From positions 409,501 through 473,500 of the forward strand of contig CAJNDS010002568.1 of the NCBI GenBank assembly GCA_905221605.1: DNA of 64,000 nucleotides, read 5' to 3'. This document shows, piece after piece, positions 29,285 to 38,875 of the stretch. The stretch's first letter is position 1; each line of letters opens with the position of its first letter. The notes under the pieces were generated by a model. It was not told the DNA's origin. It made no database searches and worked only from the letters and a program-made list of their open reading frames with translations. The stretch comes from Symbiodinium natans (Eukaryota; Sar; Dinophyceae; Suessiales; Symbiodiniaceae). Both the position numbers and the translations under genes were made by a program.

Positions 29285-29845
29285 TCCGTTGAAAAGGCTT
29301 TAAAGGGGTTTAGGTTTCAGGATCTAGGGTCATAGTCTTTAGGGTTCCGTAAGGGCTTAAGGGTTAAAGTGGTTAAAAGTGTTTAGGGTTTAAGAGGGGG
29401 GGGGGGGGGGTTAGGGGGCTTTAAGGGTTACAGGGATACAGGGTTTCAGGGCTCAAAGGGTGTTAAGGGTTTAAGGGGTTCTAGGCTTTAAAGGGTTTAA
29501 GGGTTGGGGCTTTAAGGCGTTTTCAGGTTTAAAGGGTTTAGGGGCTTAGGGGTTTCAAGAGTAGACCGGCTTAAAGGGCAAAAGAGATTTCAAGGTTTTA
29601 GCAGTTTAAAGGGCTTTAGGGCTTTAATTAAAGGCGGGGGTTTAAGAGGTTTAGAGGGGGTTTAACGGGTTTAAAGGGCTAAATGGATTTCAGGTTTAAC
29701 GGGTTTTCGGGTTTAGAGGGTTAAAGGGTTGAAGGGTTTAGGGTGAAAGGGTATATATAAAGGGTTAAAGGGGTTTAGGGTTTAGAGGCTTGACGGGTCC
29801 AAGGTTTAGGGGTTTTACGGTTGAAGGGTTCAAGAAGTTTGAATC
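29285..29845. repeat. Degenerate TTTAAGGG / TTTAAAGGG tract
   Basis: About 550 bp of GGGTTTAAAGGGTTTAGGGG-type G/T/A repeat in one strand sense with a G12 run near 29398. It looks like an old TTTAGGG array degraded by point change and slippage. Confidence 0.75.
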
Positions 29846-30288
29846 TGTTCGCAATAGACATTTTGTTTTCACCTGTCTAGCGGTAGGGCCTTTTGCAGCA
29901 GGCTTCTGAAGCTTCAGCAGCTGTACTGCGGTAGGGCCTAACTAAACCCCAAAACCTAAACCCTAAACCCCAAACCCTAAAACCTAAGCCTAAACCCTAA
30001 ACCCTAAACCCTATCCCCCAAAACCCTAAACCCTAAACCCTAAACCCTAAACCCTAAACCCCAAACCCTGGTGCATGGTCACGGAGGTGTGGTACCTATA
30101 AACCTCAGCCTTAAGACCTTCGAGGGCTTCAATGCGAAAGTTAGGGTAGGAATCTCGTTGAGGTGGCGAAGGTGGCCCTAAACCCTAAACCCTAAACCCT
30201 AAACCCTTTTTGGCAACGTTCTGCCGAGGCGCGCTGGCTGACGAGATGCGGCCAGTTTCGAGCAGCGCCTTTGTAGCAGTCGAAGTCA

Positions 30289-30409
30289 GACTCTTGCAAA
30301 CTTACATTCTTTCAAATGGGGTTTAGGGTTTAGGGTTTAGGGTTTAGGGTTTCGGGTTTTCTGTTTAGGGTTTAGGGAAGACTCTTTTGCAAACTTAGAC
30401 TCTTTCAAA
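30289..30409. repeat. TTTAGGG block flanked by ~28-bp direct repeats
   Basis: GACTCTTGCAAACTTACATT CTTTCAAA (30289-30316) and GACTCTTTTGCAAACTTAGA CTCTTTCAAA (30380-30409) bracket a telomere-like block (30317-30379). Confidence 0.85.
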
Positions 30410-30420
30410 CTTGTGTTAGC

Positions 30421-30596
30421 ATGATGCTGTAGCTGGTGTTGCTACTTGCCCAGAGGCTCCATTTGTAGTACTATTATGGAATTAGGTACCCAAAAACCAT
30501 ACTCAATAGGGTTTTGGGGTACCTAATTCCATAAAGGTACTACAAATGGACCCTAAATCCTAAACCCTAAATGATGCTGTGGCTGGTGTTGCTACT
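30421..30596. repeat. Fold-back element and short CCCTAAA inside a 26-bp direct repeat
   Basis: ATGATGCTGTAGCTGGTGTT GCTACT (30421-30446) recurs at 30571-30596 with one change. Between lie a hairpin (arms 30459-30493 and 30516-30550: CCATTTGTAGTAC and GGAATTAGGTACCC) and CCCTAAATCCTAAACCCTAA. Confidence 0.85.
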
Positions 30597-30696
30597 GAAT
30601 GAGGCTCGGAGAAGAGTGCAGGCGGAAAGAGCTAGGCAGTTGTTGTGCTACTGGGTTTGCCGGTCGAGCCCAGGCCCCAGCTCAACCTGCAACTCC

Positions 30697-30812
30697 CGAA
30701 GGTTAGGGTTTAGGGTTTAGGGTGTAGGGTTTAGGGTGTAGGGTTTAGGGTTTAGGGTTTAGGGTTTAGGGCTTAGGGCTCAGGGTTCAGGGTTTAGGGT
30801 TCAGGGTTTAGG
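30697..30812. repeat. TTTAGGG block with TTCAGGG / GTAGGG variants
   Basis: About 16 units, mixed with TGTAGGG and TTCAGGG. Confidence 0.9.
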
Positions 30813-30899
30813 GAAGTTATGCAAAGCCGACGCACCCTGGAACGCCGCTAAAAAATAGCTGAACCCCAATAAGACTCAAAAACAAACATCCTCGAAACC

Positions 30900-30984
30900 C
30901 CAAGAGGAGCCTTCCGTAGCCCTACACCGAAACCCTAAACCCGAAACTCTAAACCCCAAACCGCCAAGAGGAGCCTTCCGTAGC
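30900..30984. repeat. Telomere-like insert flanked by a perfect 21-bp duplication
   Basis: CCAAGAGGAGCCTTCCGTAG plus C occurs at 30900-30920 and 30964-30984 without a mismatch. The 43 bp between them are degenerate CCCTAAA repeat (30921-30963). This has the form of an insertion with target-site duplication. Confidence 0.9.
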
Positions 30985-31052
30985 TTGGACCGCCGGTCAG
31001 CTAGCACAGGGCTCGTCGGGCGTGCCAAAGGGTTGGCCTTAGCATGCGGCGG
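30985..31052 (-). other. Exon-like island
   Basis: Minus-strand frame PPHAKANPLARPTSPVLADR continues as RSKLRKAPLGG into the right copy of the 21-bp duplication, so the duplicated target appears to be part of an exon. Confidence 0.35.
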
Positions 31053-31192
31053 TTTAGGGTTCAGGGTGTAGGGTTTAGGGTTTAGGGTTCAGGGTTTAGG
31101 GCTAGGGTTTAGGGTTTAGGGTTTAGGGTTTGGGGTTTAGGGTTTAGGGTTTAGGGTTTAGGGCTTAGGGCTTAGGGCTTAGGGTTTAGGGC
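31052..31192. repeat. TTTAGGG array, about 19 units
   Basis: Contains a run of CTTAGGG variants near its right end. Confidence 0.92.
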
Positions 31193-31287
31193 TACTATAC
31201 CTCTTCAGGATTGTTTTGCCACTCACCTAGGACCTGGCTGACCAGGTCGCATCGAAGGGAGGAGCCCCTGGGTCGTGAAAGGAGATC

Positions 31288-31516
31288 TAGTAATACTAGT
31301 AATACTAGTAATAATGATAGTAATAATAGTACTAAAAAATAATAGTAATAATAGTAATACTAGTAATAATAGTAATAATGATAGTAATAATAGTGATAAA
31401 AAAGTAGTAATAATAGTAATGATAGTAGTAATAGTAATAATCGTAATAATAGTAATAATAGTCATAATAGTCATAATAGTAATAATAGTAATAAGAGTAC
31501 TAATAGTAATAATAAA
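31288..31516. repeat. TAATAG trinucleotide microsatellite
   Basis: AATAGTAAT repeats interrupted by CATAAT and GATAAA. The Ile/Val/Asn-rich frames on both strands come from it. Confidence 0.92.
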
Positions 31517-32400
31517 AATTATATTACGATGCAGAGTTGAACTCCGTGCAGCAAATGCCCGCTGTTGAGTCTGAAAAAGGGTCTCAACGCAACGCGGGCT
31601 TTGATGTTTCCAGTGCTCCGTCATGGAATCAAGCGTTTGACTGCTGTAATTCCTTACAGGGCAATATAGGGGCGGCAATGATTAGAATAGAGGTTTGGGG
31701 GGGGGGGGGGGTGATTATAGTCGAAATACATCAGGGACGCTAGGGATTACTATTCGTATCCTTAGGATTTCACAATTTCGAGGGGCTGTAGAACAGGTGC
31801 GCTAAAGTGGTCTCCACGTTTAGCTTCCCAGCGCTCGGACTGCATGACAAAACATAAATTCGGATTCCAGCTAGCCTTGTGAGGATTCTGAGAGGGAGGC
31901 CAGTGACGTGTGGTCGTTGCATGATCAGTCTGATACCTTGTGCAAGCTGACTAGTTGCTCAAGAATGAAAATGAGAATCCCTATATGCCCTTATAACAAA
32001 GACTTTTTTGGGGGGTTCTTAAAGCAAATAGTGGAAGCGCTGAGCGTGAGACCCCCCAACAGACTGGTGGCTAGGGCGAAAGCCCCGCCCTCGACGAGAC
32101 ACACCTAAACCCGACCAGACCCGTAAGGCTCTAAACCCCCAGTGCCTTGTCCCGCATTGCGATAAGCAACCCTGAGCCCTTTTTTACCTTTTTGCCGATT
32201 TTTTGCCCCTACAACCCCTCAAAGTCCCAAAGCCCCCAAAATCCCTAAATCCCTGAACCCTACAACACACCTAAACCCTAAACCCTAAACCCTGAACCCT
32301 AAACCCTAAACCCTAAACACCCCAAAGCTGCCAAGCGGCCCCGGACGCGTCCCGGGTCCGGGCTATGTGCCTGGCATCATCATTTGCCCCATCCGCCTCA
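31517..32400. other. Largest repeat-poor stretch of the middle region; no gene seen
   Basis: About 600 bp (31517-32110) without telomere-like repeat except a G14 run (31697-31711). Frames of 66-68 codons carry no domain. Short CCCTAAA block at 32274-32320. Confidence 0.4.
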
Positions 32401-32501
32401 TGGAGGTTTCTGGGGTTTAGGGTTTAGGGTTTATATAGGGTTTAGGGTTTAGGGTTTAGGGTTCCCGCGGCACAAGCGCTTTGGCCCAAAGAGCCCGACA
32501 C

Positions 32502-32604
32502 CTTGGGATGTTCCCCCTTATACCACAGTGCTTAGTAGGGATGATAATAGGGGGTACTGTAATCCCTATTAAGAACTGCTAGTATCAGAGGGAACATACC
32601 AACC
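32502..32604. repeat. Fold-back element family A, copy A9, complete
   Basis: CTTGGGATGTTCCCCCTTAT and AGAGGGAACATACCAA arms; CAGTGCTTAGTAGGGATGAT and CCCTATTAAGAACTGCTAGT inside; centre GGGGGTACTGTAATC. Confidence 0.85.
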
Positions 32605-33165
32605 AATACCCCTTATTTGAGGAATATATACCTTAAATCATATTGAGGATCCCTGCATAAACTATGGTGTATTCCTGAATTGAGGGGTATCAGCTCTCTG
32701 GGCCTTAGTCTCCGCGTGCATGCTAGGCCCTGCTAGGCAGGGTGCGGCCTAAGTCAGAAAAGCCCCGCAAGTCTATGAAATGTACGCTAAACCCTGCAAA
32801 CACTCAACTCTGCAAACGCAAATGCAACCCTATCAGAATTCTAAACCCTAAACCCTAAATCCTTATACCATATGAACCCCACGATGTTCCCAATTCGACC
32901 TGTGCGTCCTGGGCTTTCTTAGCCGGCGCGGGCGACTGCTTGACCGGATCTGGATCGCCCTGGGAAGGTTAGCTTGTTGGGAGGGGGCTTGAGGTAACCC
33001 TAAACCCCAAACCCTATATCTATCTATATATTATGTAATATTCAGTGAGTGTTTGTAGGGCTTTTTGTGTTGGGATTTAGACTTCTAGGGCTTGAAGGAT
33101 TTGATGGCTTCTGTCGACCTTGGAACGTAGAGGGCTCCAAACCCCTTTGTTTTTTCTGTGTGCGG
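32605..33165. other. Unique DNA; no gene seen
   Basis: Contains a short inverted pair GGTATATATTCC / GGAATATATACC-like near 32620-32690 (TTGAGGAATATATACC and GGTGTATTCCTGAATTGAGG) and a single CCCTAAA block (32845-32865). Confidence 0.4.
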
Positions 33166-33167
33166 TC

Positions 33168-33286
33168 CTACACCCTAGTAGTAGAGTAGGTCGCGCTTTA
33201 AGCTTTTTGGTGTAATGTAATCCCCTTATAATCCCAAGGTTCTCCCTTAATTCCCCCCAGGTTACTGGACAACTAAGAAACTGTAC
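33168..33286. repeat. Fold-back element family D, copy D2 (reverse orientation to D1)
   Basis: CCTAGTAGTAGAGTAGGT, TCCCCTTATAATCCCAAGGT and GGTTACTGGACAA match the reverse complement of 20389-20492 in order. Confidence 0.75.
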
Positions 33287-33890
33287 CAGGCCACCTAAAT
33301 CCCAAGCCCTGTGAAGCTCGGACCCTCGGATCCTTCAAGCCCCCAGCCGCAAAAAGGCACGCTGTCACGAGACCTGGCCCTCAGGCCCTCAACCCAAGAC
33401 CACAAATCTCGAAACCCCCTAGGGTTTAGGATTTAGGATTCAAGTTTAGGGTTTAAGGTTTAGGGTGAATCGTTTGGCCCCCCCAAACCCCCTCTGGAAC
33501 AGGGAGAAGTCTCAGGAGCTGGCGACTCAAGAGATCTGGCAAATCTACTGAAGCTTGGCTCATCCGGGTTTAGGGCTTACCAGGACGGGATATTGTACCC
33601 TATAATCCCTTAAAACGGCCCTTTACAGGTTTGATTATGGGGATTATCGGGCCTAGTAGCCTGTCCTGGAAAGGCTTAAGGGAAAGAACAACCCGACGCT
33701 TGATCCTTCTGCCGGGCTCGGCGTCCCTTAAAGTGTTTAGCAGAGCCTTCCGATTCCAGAGCTGTATAGAAGCTCTGCCCATCCTAAACCCCTATAAACC
33801 TACATCCCTCTAAACTCACGGATCTTTCGAAAAAACGCTCTAAACCCTACACCCCTACACCCCTACACCCCTAAACCCTAAACCCTAAAT
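33287..33890. other. Islands; 33590-33670 a fold-back; no gene
   Basis: Around 33590-33665 the sequence ACGGGATATTGTACCCTATA ATCCC and GGGATTATCGGGCCTAG-TAGCCTGTCC is partly inverted. Two overlapping 60-codon frames on opposite strands (33600-33813) reflect that symmetry. Confidence 0.4.
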
Positions 33891-33893
33891 GCG

Positions 33894-34010
33894 AGACTCC
33901 TCCCCCCCTCCCCTTCCCCTGCCACCCCCTCACCCTAAACCCTAAACCCCTAAACTGTACCCCCTAGACTCCTCCCCCCCTCCCTTCCCCCTGCCACCTC
34001 CAGCCCCTCA
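33894..34010. repeat. CCCTAAA block between C-rich direct repeats
   Basis: AGACTCCTCCCCCCCTCCCC then TTCCCCTGCCACC...CCCCTCA (33894-33932) recurs at 33966-34010 with small indels; CCCTAAACCCTAAACCCCTA lies between. Confidence 0.8.
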
Positions 34011-34098
34011 CAGCGGGCTGGTTGCGCCACTGCGGCCAGGGGCCGCCGTTGCGACTTTGGCGGCGGATAGAAAGACCGGGCCTCTCACGGTCGGTGGT
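34011..34098 (+). other. Exon-like island
   Basis: Plus-strand frame GLVAPLRPGAAVATLAADRK then TGPLTVGG. CCCTAAA-type repeat on the left. Confidence 0.35.
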
Positions 34099-35060
34099 TT
34101 AAGGCTACAAAAATCAATCTCCCTTAGGCTGAAAGTAACCAAAAGCCTTTATAATAAGGGTTTTGGGTTTTGGGTTTACGGTTTTGGGCAGCGAAGTCCT
34201 TGAAAGAAGAGTTCTTGGAGCCCTGTAGGAATTAGGTTGATCGAGATGAACCTCTATCACTCCATCTCCCCTGAAGCGTCTACTGTCGCGGGGTTCATAC
34301 CCCCGATTGACTATGCACAATTGAGTCACGGGTCAGTGCTGACTACTGGGGTTTAGGCTTCAGGCTTCCTCTTCCTGCAACTGACCATGGCCCACGAGAC
34401 CAACATATCCTGACAAAGCTTGGAAAACTATGCATTCTTAAACGGGAGTTAGGGAATTCCCTAAACCCTAAACCCTAAACTCAGGGCCTAGGCCGCCCCC
34501 CTACGTTGGGGGCGGCGCTTAAGCCCTTTGACCTCGATGGCACAAGCGGATATAGGTCGCTCGCCCGCCTCCCACAGCATGGGGGTCGGTAGGCCCGGTA
34601 CCGGAACACGTTCTCCTTGGGGACCAGTACTGGTCCCTTGTAATTACCCTCAAGTTATTTCCCTCAACTTGTGATAGAAACCCCCAGGGCCCCAGGGCGG
34701 GAGGGGGGCCTCAAGCTGGTCCAGGCAGGGTGGGTGCTCAAAAAGTGTTTTTCTGGGCACCCCCCCCTCCCTTCCTGGCCTGACACGCCCCGCTGCCCTC
34801 TTGTGCCCCCCGGCTCCCTGCCCCTGCCTGGCCCCTACCCTGACCCTGGCCCTGCCTGCTGCGTCCTGGCGCCTGCCCCCCTGACCTCTGACCCCTGTGG
34901 CCTGTCTGGGTCTCCTGAACAGCCGGCTGATCCCTGTTGTGGGTGGGAGAAAAGTGTTAAATGGCCCTCCACAATCGGGCCAATGCTGCTTTTCGCACCT
35001 CACGAAGCTTTCGAGCTTGTTCCGAAACCTAACCTTCACAGCATCTACGCCCTATCACGG
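34099..35060. other. Two unique islands with frames on both strands; unclear
   Basis: 34099-34470 and 34480-35060. The second is C-rich on the plus strand (CCTGCCCCTG-type motifs, 34740-34905) and has frames of 129-137 codons on both strands; Pro/Cys-rich composition suggests low-complexity or intronic DNA, not a gene. Confidence 0.3.
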
Positions 35061-35179
35061 CAAACCCTAAACCCTAAACCCTAAACCCTTGTATTCCATC
35101 ATCCCTTAACCCTCAAAAGGATAACTACGTCCCCAACTTCCCGAAAGAAGAACCAATAGCTAAAGCAAAGCAGGTGCGC

Positions 35180-35510
35180 CTCCTAGCTGGCCATCTTTTA
35201 GGGTTAGGGTTTGTGGTTTAGGGTTTAGGGTTTAGGGCCGTTTAGGGTTTAAGGTTTAGGGTTTAGGGTTTAGGGGATGCGTAAGTTTCTCGAGGGCGAA
35301 TCAGGGCCCTGACCTACCCCGGCCCCACGTTCACCCCCCACAAAACAGATTTCTTGTGGTTCAGGTGACTTCTACCCTAAACCCTAAACCCTAAACCCCA
35401 AACCCCAAACCCTTTGTAAGCCCTACAAGCGCTAGAAGCCCTGAGTGAACCCTAAACCCTAAACCCTAAACCCTAGACCCCAAACCCCAAACCCTAAACC
35501 CTAAACCTGC
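35180..35510. repeat. TTTAGGG then CCCTAAA blocks
   Basis: TTTAGGG at 35199-35275 and CCCTAAA with CCCCAAA variants at 35374-35414 and 35450-35510, around a 95-bp island. Confidence 0.85.
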
Positions 35511-35585
35511 CGGGGCCTCCTTGGCTCCTGTCTCCGCCTTCGCCGGTAGGCGCAGGAGGCCGGGCGCAATGGCGGCCATCGGTTT
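35511..35585 (-). other. Exon-like island
   Basis: Minus-strand frame PMAAIAPGLLRLPAKAETGA then KEAPA; CCCTAAA left, TTTAGGG right. Confidence 0.35.
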
Positions 35586-36710
35586 AGGGTTGCGGGTTTA
35601 GGATTTAGGGTTTAGGGCTATTAGTAGTTGATAATTGGGGTTTAGGGTTTAGGGTTTAGGGCTTCTATGGACTGCAATTTCGGAACGATTCTCCTTTCTT
35701 GTGGGGTGGGGGATGTAGGAGCGTTCTAACATGCCTATTGATCGGGCTGCTGTTCCTATTGCTCCTTTCGGGGTCCGGCTTAAGGTGGCAGGATGTAGGG
35801 CTGAGGTTGATGGTGGGCTTTGAATGACCATGTCGCCACCTAGCCTGGAACAAAAACAAAAAAAGACAGAGAAGCTGCGGAAGTGTGCCCGAAACCCCCA
35901 ACCCTAAACCCTAAACCCTAAACCCTAAACCATCATGATAGCCTCCTCGTCGTTCCATAATGCCTCCATTTCAGGAGCTCTACATGCCTTCCGCGCCCCC
36001 ATGGGCTGGTTCGCTCAAGGCATTTCAGTGCTTTCGGATCCGTGTTTCCTGTGTGGTTCGGGGGGCCGGGGGTAGCAATTTCATTTGTAGCACACCCAAC
36101 TCCCACAACTCCCTAAACCCTAAACCCTAAACCCTAGACCCTAAACCCTAAACACGAACTTCCAGCTTCAGTGGTGTGGCCAGCTGCTACTCGATGGGGA
36201 CGTCTCTCTCCGGCGGGTTCCCCAGAATAATTTTCCGAAGGAAAAGAGGGCCTTTTTTTGTTTACAATGGAATCTGCGAACCTTGAATTTGAAAAAAACA
36301 ACAGGGGGTCCTAGCTGCCTCATCACTGCAACGGAATCAGAATAGCCTGCTCTTTAACTCTAAAACCTAAACGCTTGACACAGAAAAAATATCAAACGCC
36401 CAAACGGGCACCCTTCGCCACCCTCGAATTGCTAGACTCCCTATTGGGAACCCTAAACCCTAAACCCTAAACCATAAACCCTAAACCCTAAACAAACCTC
36501 ATGGCACCAAAGCTTTACAAATCCAAGCTTCATGGTGCAGCCGGTCGGTCAGCAGCCAATGCGAGTAGCTCTGGGTAGCTGCAGGTCGCTCGAAACAGGC
36601 TGCGCCAACGCACTCTTAAAACCTTGAACCTGGACTCTCTGCCTGCTGAACCCTAAACCCTAAACCCTAAACCCGAAACCCTAAACCCTAAACCCTGGAC
36701 CCTAAACCAC
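35586..36710. other. Islands divided by short blocks; no gene
   Basis: Blocks at 35637-35660, 35900-35930, 36112-36152, 36448-36493 and 36650-36708. No domain-bearing frame. Confidence 0.45.
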
Positions 36711-36827
36711 CTTAAGCAGAAGCATACAAGCCTGGCCTTAGGCCTCGAACCCAAACACAGATGTTGTTGCTCAGGCCAGCATGAACCATCTCCTGTGACC
36801 TAGGGATCAGTAGCTTTTCGGCTTGAT

Positions 36828-37046
36828 CTATACTCCCCTTCGAACCCTTGGGCTTGTAGATTCACACAATTCCAAAGGGGGCGAGAATGCTTCCTCAAGT
36901 TTTGCGAAGCGCAAAGGATTCAGGTAGCGCGCTTCTTCAGGTAAACCGAACTGTGTGTAGCTGCACATTTGACCCGTGACTTTGGGCAAGAATGGCTGCA
37001 TCAACGGCGCAAAGCATAGATTAAACACCGCATTGCAATTCCTAAC
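36828..37046 (-). pseudogene. Possible exon fragment, weakly like the tail of methionyl-tRNA synthetase
   Basis: The minus-strand frame, open from 37049 to a stop at 36828, reads AVFNLCFAPLMQPFLPKVTG with ...YTQFGLPEEARYL after it. The spacing L..PF.P.V and Q..LP is reminiscent of the helix before the C-terminus of MetRS anticodon-binding domains, but two residues differ in spacing and no HIGH or KMSKS is near. The flanks (to 37135) are unique. I consider exon origin plausible and the family assignment doubtful. Confidence 0.2.
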
Positions 37047-37049
37047 GGC

Positions 37050-37325
37050 CTACGGGCCCGAACTGCAACACTCTACAAAACATTTCTCGCCTGAGAAGCA
37101 GCAAAAGAATGGCATCACAAATAGAAGCATATAAGACTAGTTTAATAGTGGAAGAATCTCACAATATAAGAACAGAATAATAATACAAGAACCTAGTAAT
37201 ATAAGAATATGTATTCGACATGTAAGACGATAATGGACAATTAGATACCGTGGTCGGTGGTGCACAAGGAAACCAACACCAGGGAGTCGAAGAGGGAGCT
37301 CGAAAAGCGAGGAGTGCATCAGTGG
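37050..37325. other. Unique AT-rich DNA; no gene
   Basis: AATATAAGAA motifs repeat at 37155-37215. A 60-codon minus-strand frame is not supported. Confidence 0.4.
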
Positions 37326-37326
37326 C

Positions 37327-37397
37327 CCCTAAACCCTAAACCCTAAACCCTAAACCCTAAACCCTAAACCCTAAACCCTAAACCCTAAACCCTAAAC
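37327..37397. repeat. CCCTAAA array, about 10 units
   Basis: Clean array that abuts the left arm of a family B element. Confidence 0.95.
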
Positions 37398-37407
37398 GGC
37401 TTTCACA

Positions 37408-37528
37408 GACTACTTGGAGGTTCAGGGGTAGTTGTAAGTAGGACTATAAGTGCCCGAAGCAGGGTTATAAGTATGTACCATACTTGTCACCCTGTTTACA
37501 ACTAAGTACCCACGAACCGCCAACAACC
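37408..37528. repeat. Fold-back element family B, copy B10
   Basis: CTACTTGGAGGTTCAGGGGT and CAACTAAGTACCCACGAACC arms, GTTATAAGTATGTACC in the centre; the core is shortened. Confidence 0.7.
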
Positions 37529-38036
37529 ACAACAACCCGCAACCCGCCAGCCCCCTAAAATCCAAAGCGCCCGCATAATTAACCCTTGCACCGACTTTCT
37601 GCTTCTGAAGAAAACCCATTACACTTACCTGCACAAGAGAAAAAGGACCCGGTGGCACGCTTTTTGTGGTGAAGTATATAAACATGCCTATCTTCAAAAA
37701 GCCACGAAGCGCAGGTCGCTGCGGTGGGCCTTTCTGATCACAAAAACAAAAACAATAAGCATCTGAAATACTAGTTAGAACACACAAGCATGATAATCGC
37801 AGCAAGAGTAGCCGTACAGGCTCCACAAACCAACATGAAGAACAGAAGTAACAACCCTAATTAAACTCTAATTGTCTTAATCCAGACTCTGCACCAAATC
37901 AGCTGGGGCCATGTGCACGCAAAACACTAGTTATCCCCTAGCCCCCAAAACACCCTAAACCTTAAACCCCAAACCCTAAACAAAAACAAGCAACTGCACA
38001 CGAAAACAAGAAGGTTCTGGGCGCTGAGGCTTCAGG
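37529..38036. other. Unique DNA; no gene called
   Basis: A 134-codon minus-strand frame (37422-37826) reads LLLLRLSCLCVLTSISDAYC near its start, like a signal peptide, but then runs into the family B element; I treat it as chance. Confidence 0.35.
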
Positions 38037-38159
38037 TACCCCTACTGGACCCAGGAGTAACCTAGGAAAAAAAGGTACCCTTTTTGGTTTTAACGGGATT
38101 ACAATGGAACCCCAACCCTAAGAGAAGGAAATAAGGGCCTACTCCCGGTCCTAGTAGCC
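38037..38159. repeat. Fold-back element family C, copy C4
   Basis: ACTGGACCCAGGAGTAACCT, GGTACCCTTTTTGG and ATAAGGGCCTACTCCCGGTC CTAG: the ends CTGGACCCAGGAGTA and TACTCCCGGTCCTAG are inverted. The best copy of the family. Confidence 0.75.
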
Positions 38160-38200
38160 CTAAACCCCAAACCCCAAACCCTAAACCCTAAACCCTAAAC

Positions 38201-38286
38201 CCCAACGTCCGGAAGACGGGCCTGAGATTGGATGGCGTGCCCGCCACGCCAGGAAGCTCCAGCCTGAACTTCGAGAGGGGGTTGTC
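38201..38286 (+). other. Exon-like island
   Basis: Plus-strand frame VRKTGLRLDGVPATPGSSSL then NFER; CCCTAAA left, TTTAGGG (38287-38362) right. Confidence 0.4.
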
Positions 38287-38362
38287 TAGGGTTTAGGGTT
38301 TAGGGTTTAGGGTTTAGGGTTTAGGGTTTAGGGTTTAGGGTTTAGGGTTTAGGGTTTAGGGT
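38287..38362. repeat. TTTAGGG array, about 11 units
   Basis: Clean array. Confidence 0.95.
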
Positions 38363-38804
38363 CCTGTTTCTTTGGGGGACTGAGGTTTTTAGGGTTTAGG
38401 AGTTATATAAGGCTTGAGAGGCACAAAAGTGCGCTTATTTGTTGGGGGGTTTTGGGTTCAGGGTCTAGGGTTTGAGGGGCTGAAAAGAGGTTGCTTCTTA
38501 AAGAGTTTAAGCGGGTGTTAACAGGCCTTAACAGGCTATAGGGTTTGGAAAGGGCTCGTTTTTGGGTACCGGCTGTTGGTATTCTGATGAGGAGGGTGCT
38601 CGCAATACCCTTCTCGCGATGCCCCTCAACCCTAAACTCTAAACCTGTTTGTGGGTTGGTAGTGTTGGGGCGGCAGGGGGCATAAACCCTAAACCCTAAA
38701 CCCTAAACCCTAAACCCTAAATATATTTATTGCACGTAGTTGATCTTGTGGGAGACCGGGGCGCTAGGCAGGACGGGCGAACTTCCGAGCCCCTAACCTA
38801 TTAG

Positions 38805-38875
38805 GGTTTAGGGTTTAGGGTTTGGGGTTTAGGGTTGAGGGTTTCGGGTTTAGGGTTTACCCTAAACCCTGAGCA
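38805..38875. repeat. Head-to-head telomere-like junction
   Basis: TTTAGGG units (38813-38857) meet CCCTAAACCCTGA at about 38860 through GGGTTTACCCTAAA: a third fusion-type junction. Confidence 0.75.

Noticed and set aside
30911-30919. TCCGTAGCC equals the 5' end of the spliced leader
   Set aside because: The following bases do not continue the leader and the 9-mer is part of the 21-bp duplication instead.
31223-31678. 151-codon minus-strand frame
   Set aside because: Consists mainly of Ile/Thr/Leu codons from a TAA-type microsatellite.
34671-35084. Frames of 129-137 codons on both strands
   Set aside because: Pro/Arg/Gly bias from C-rich DNA, both strands equally open, no domain.
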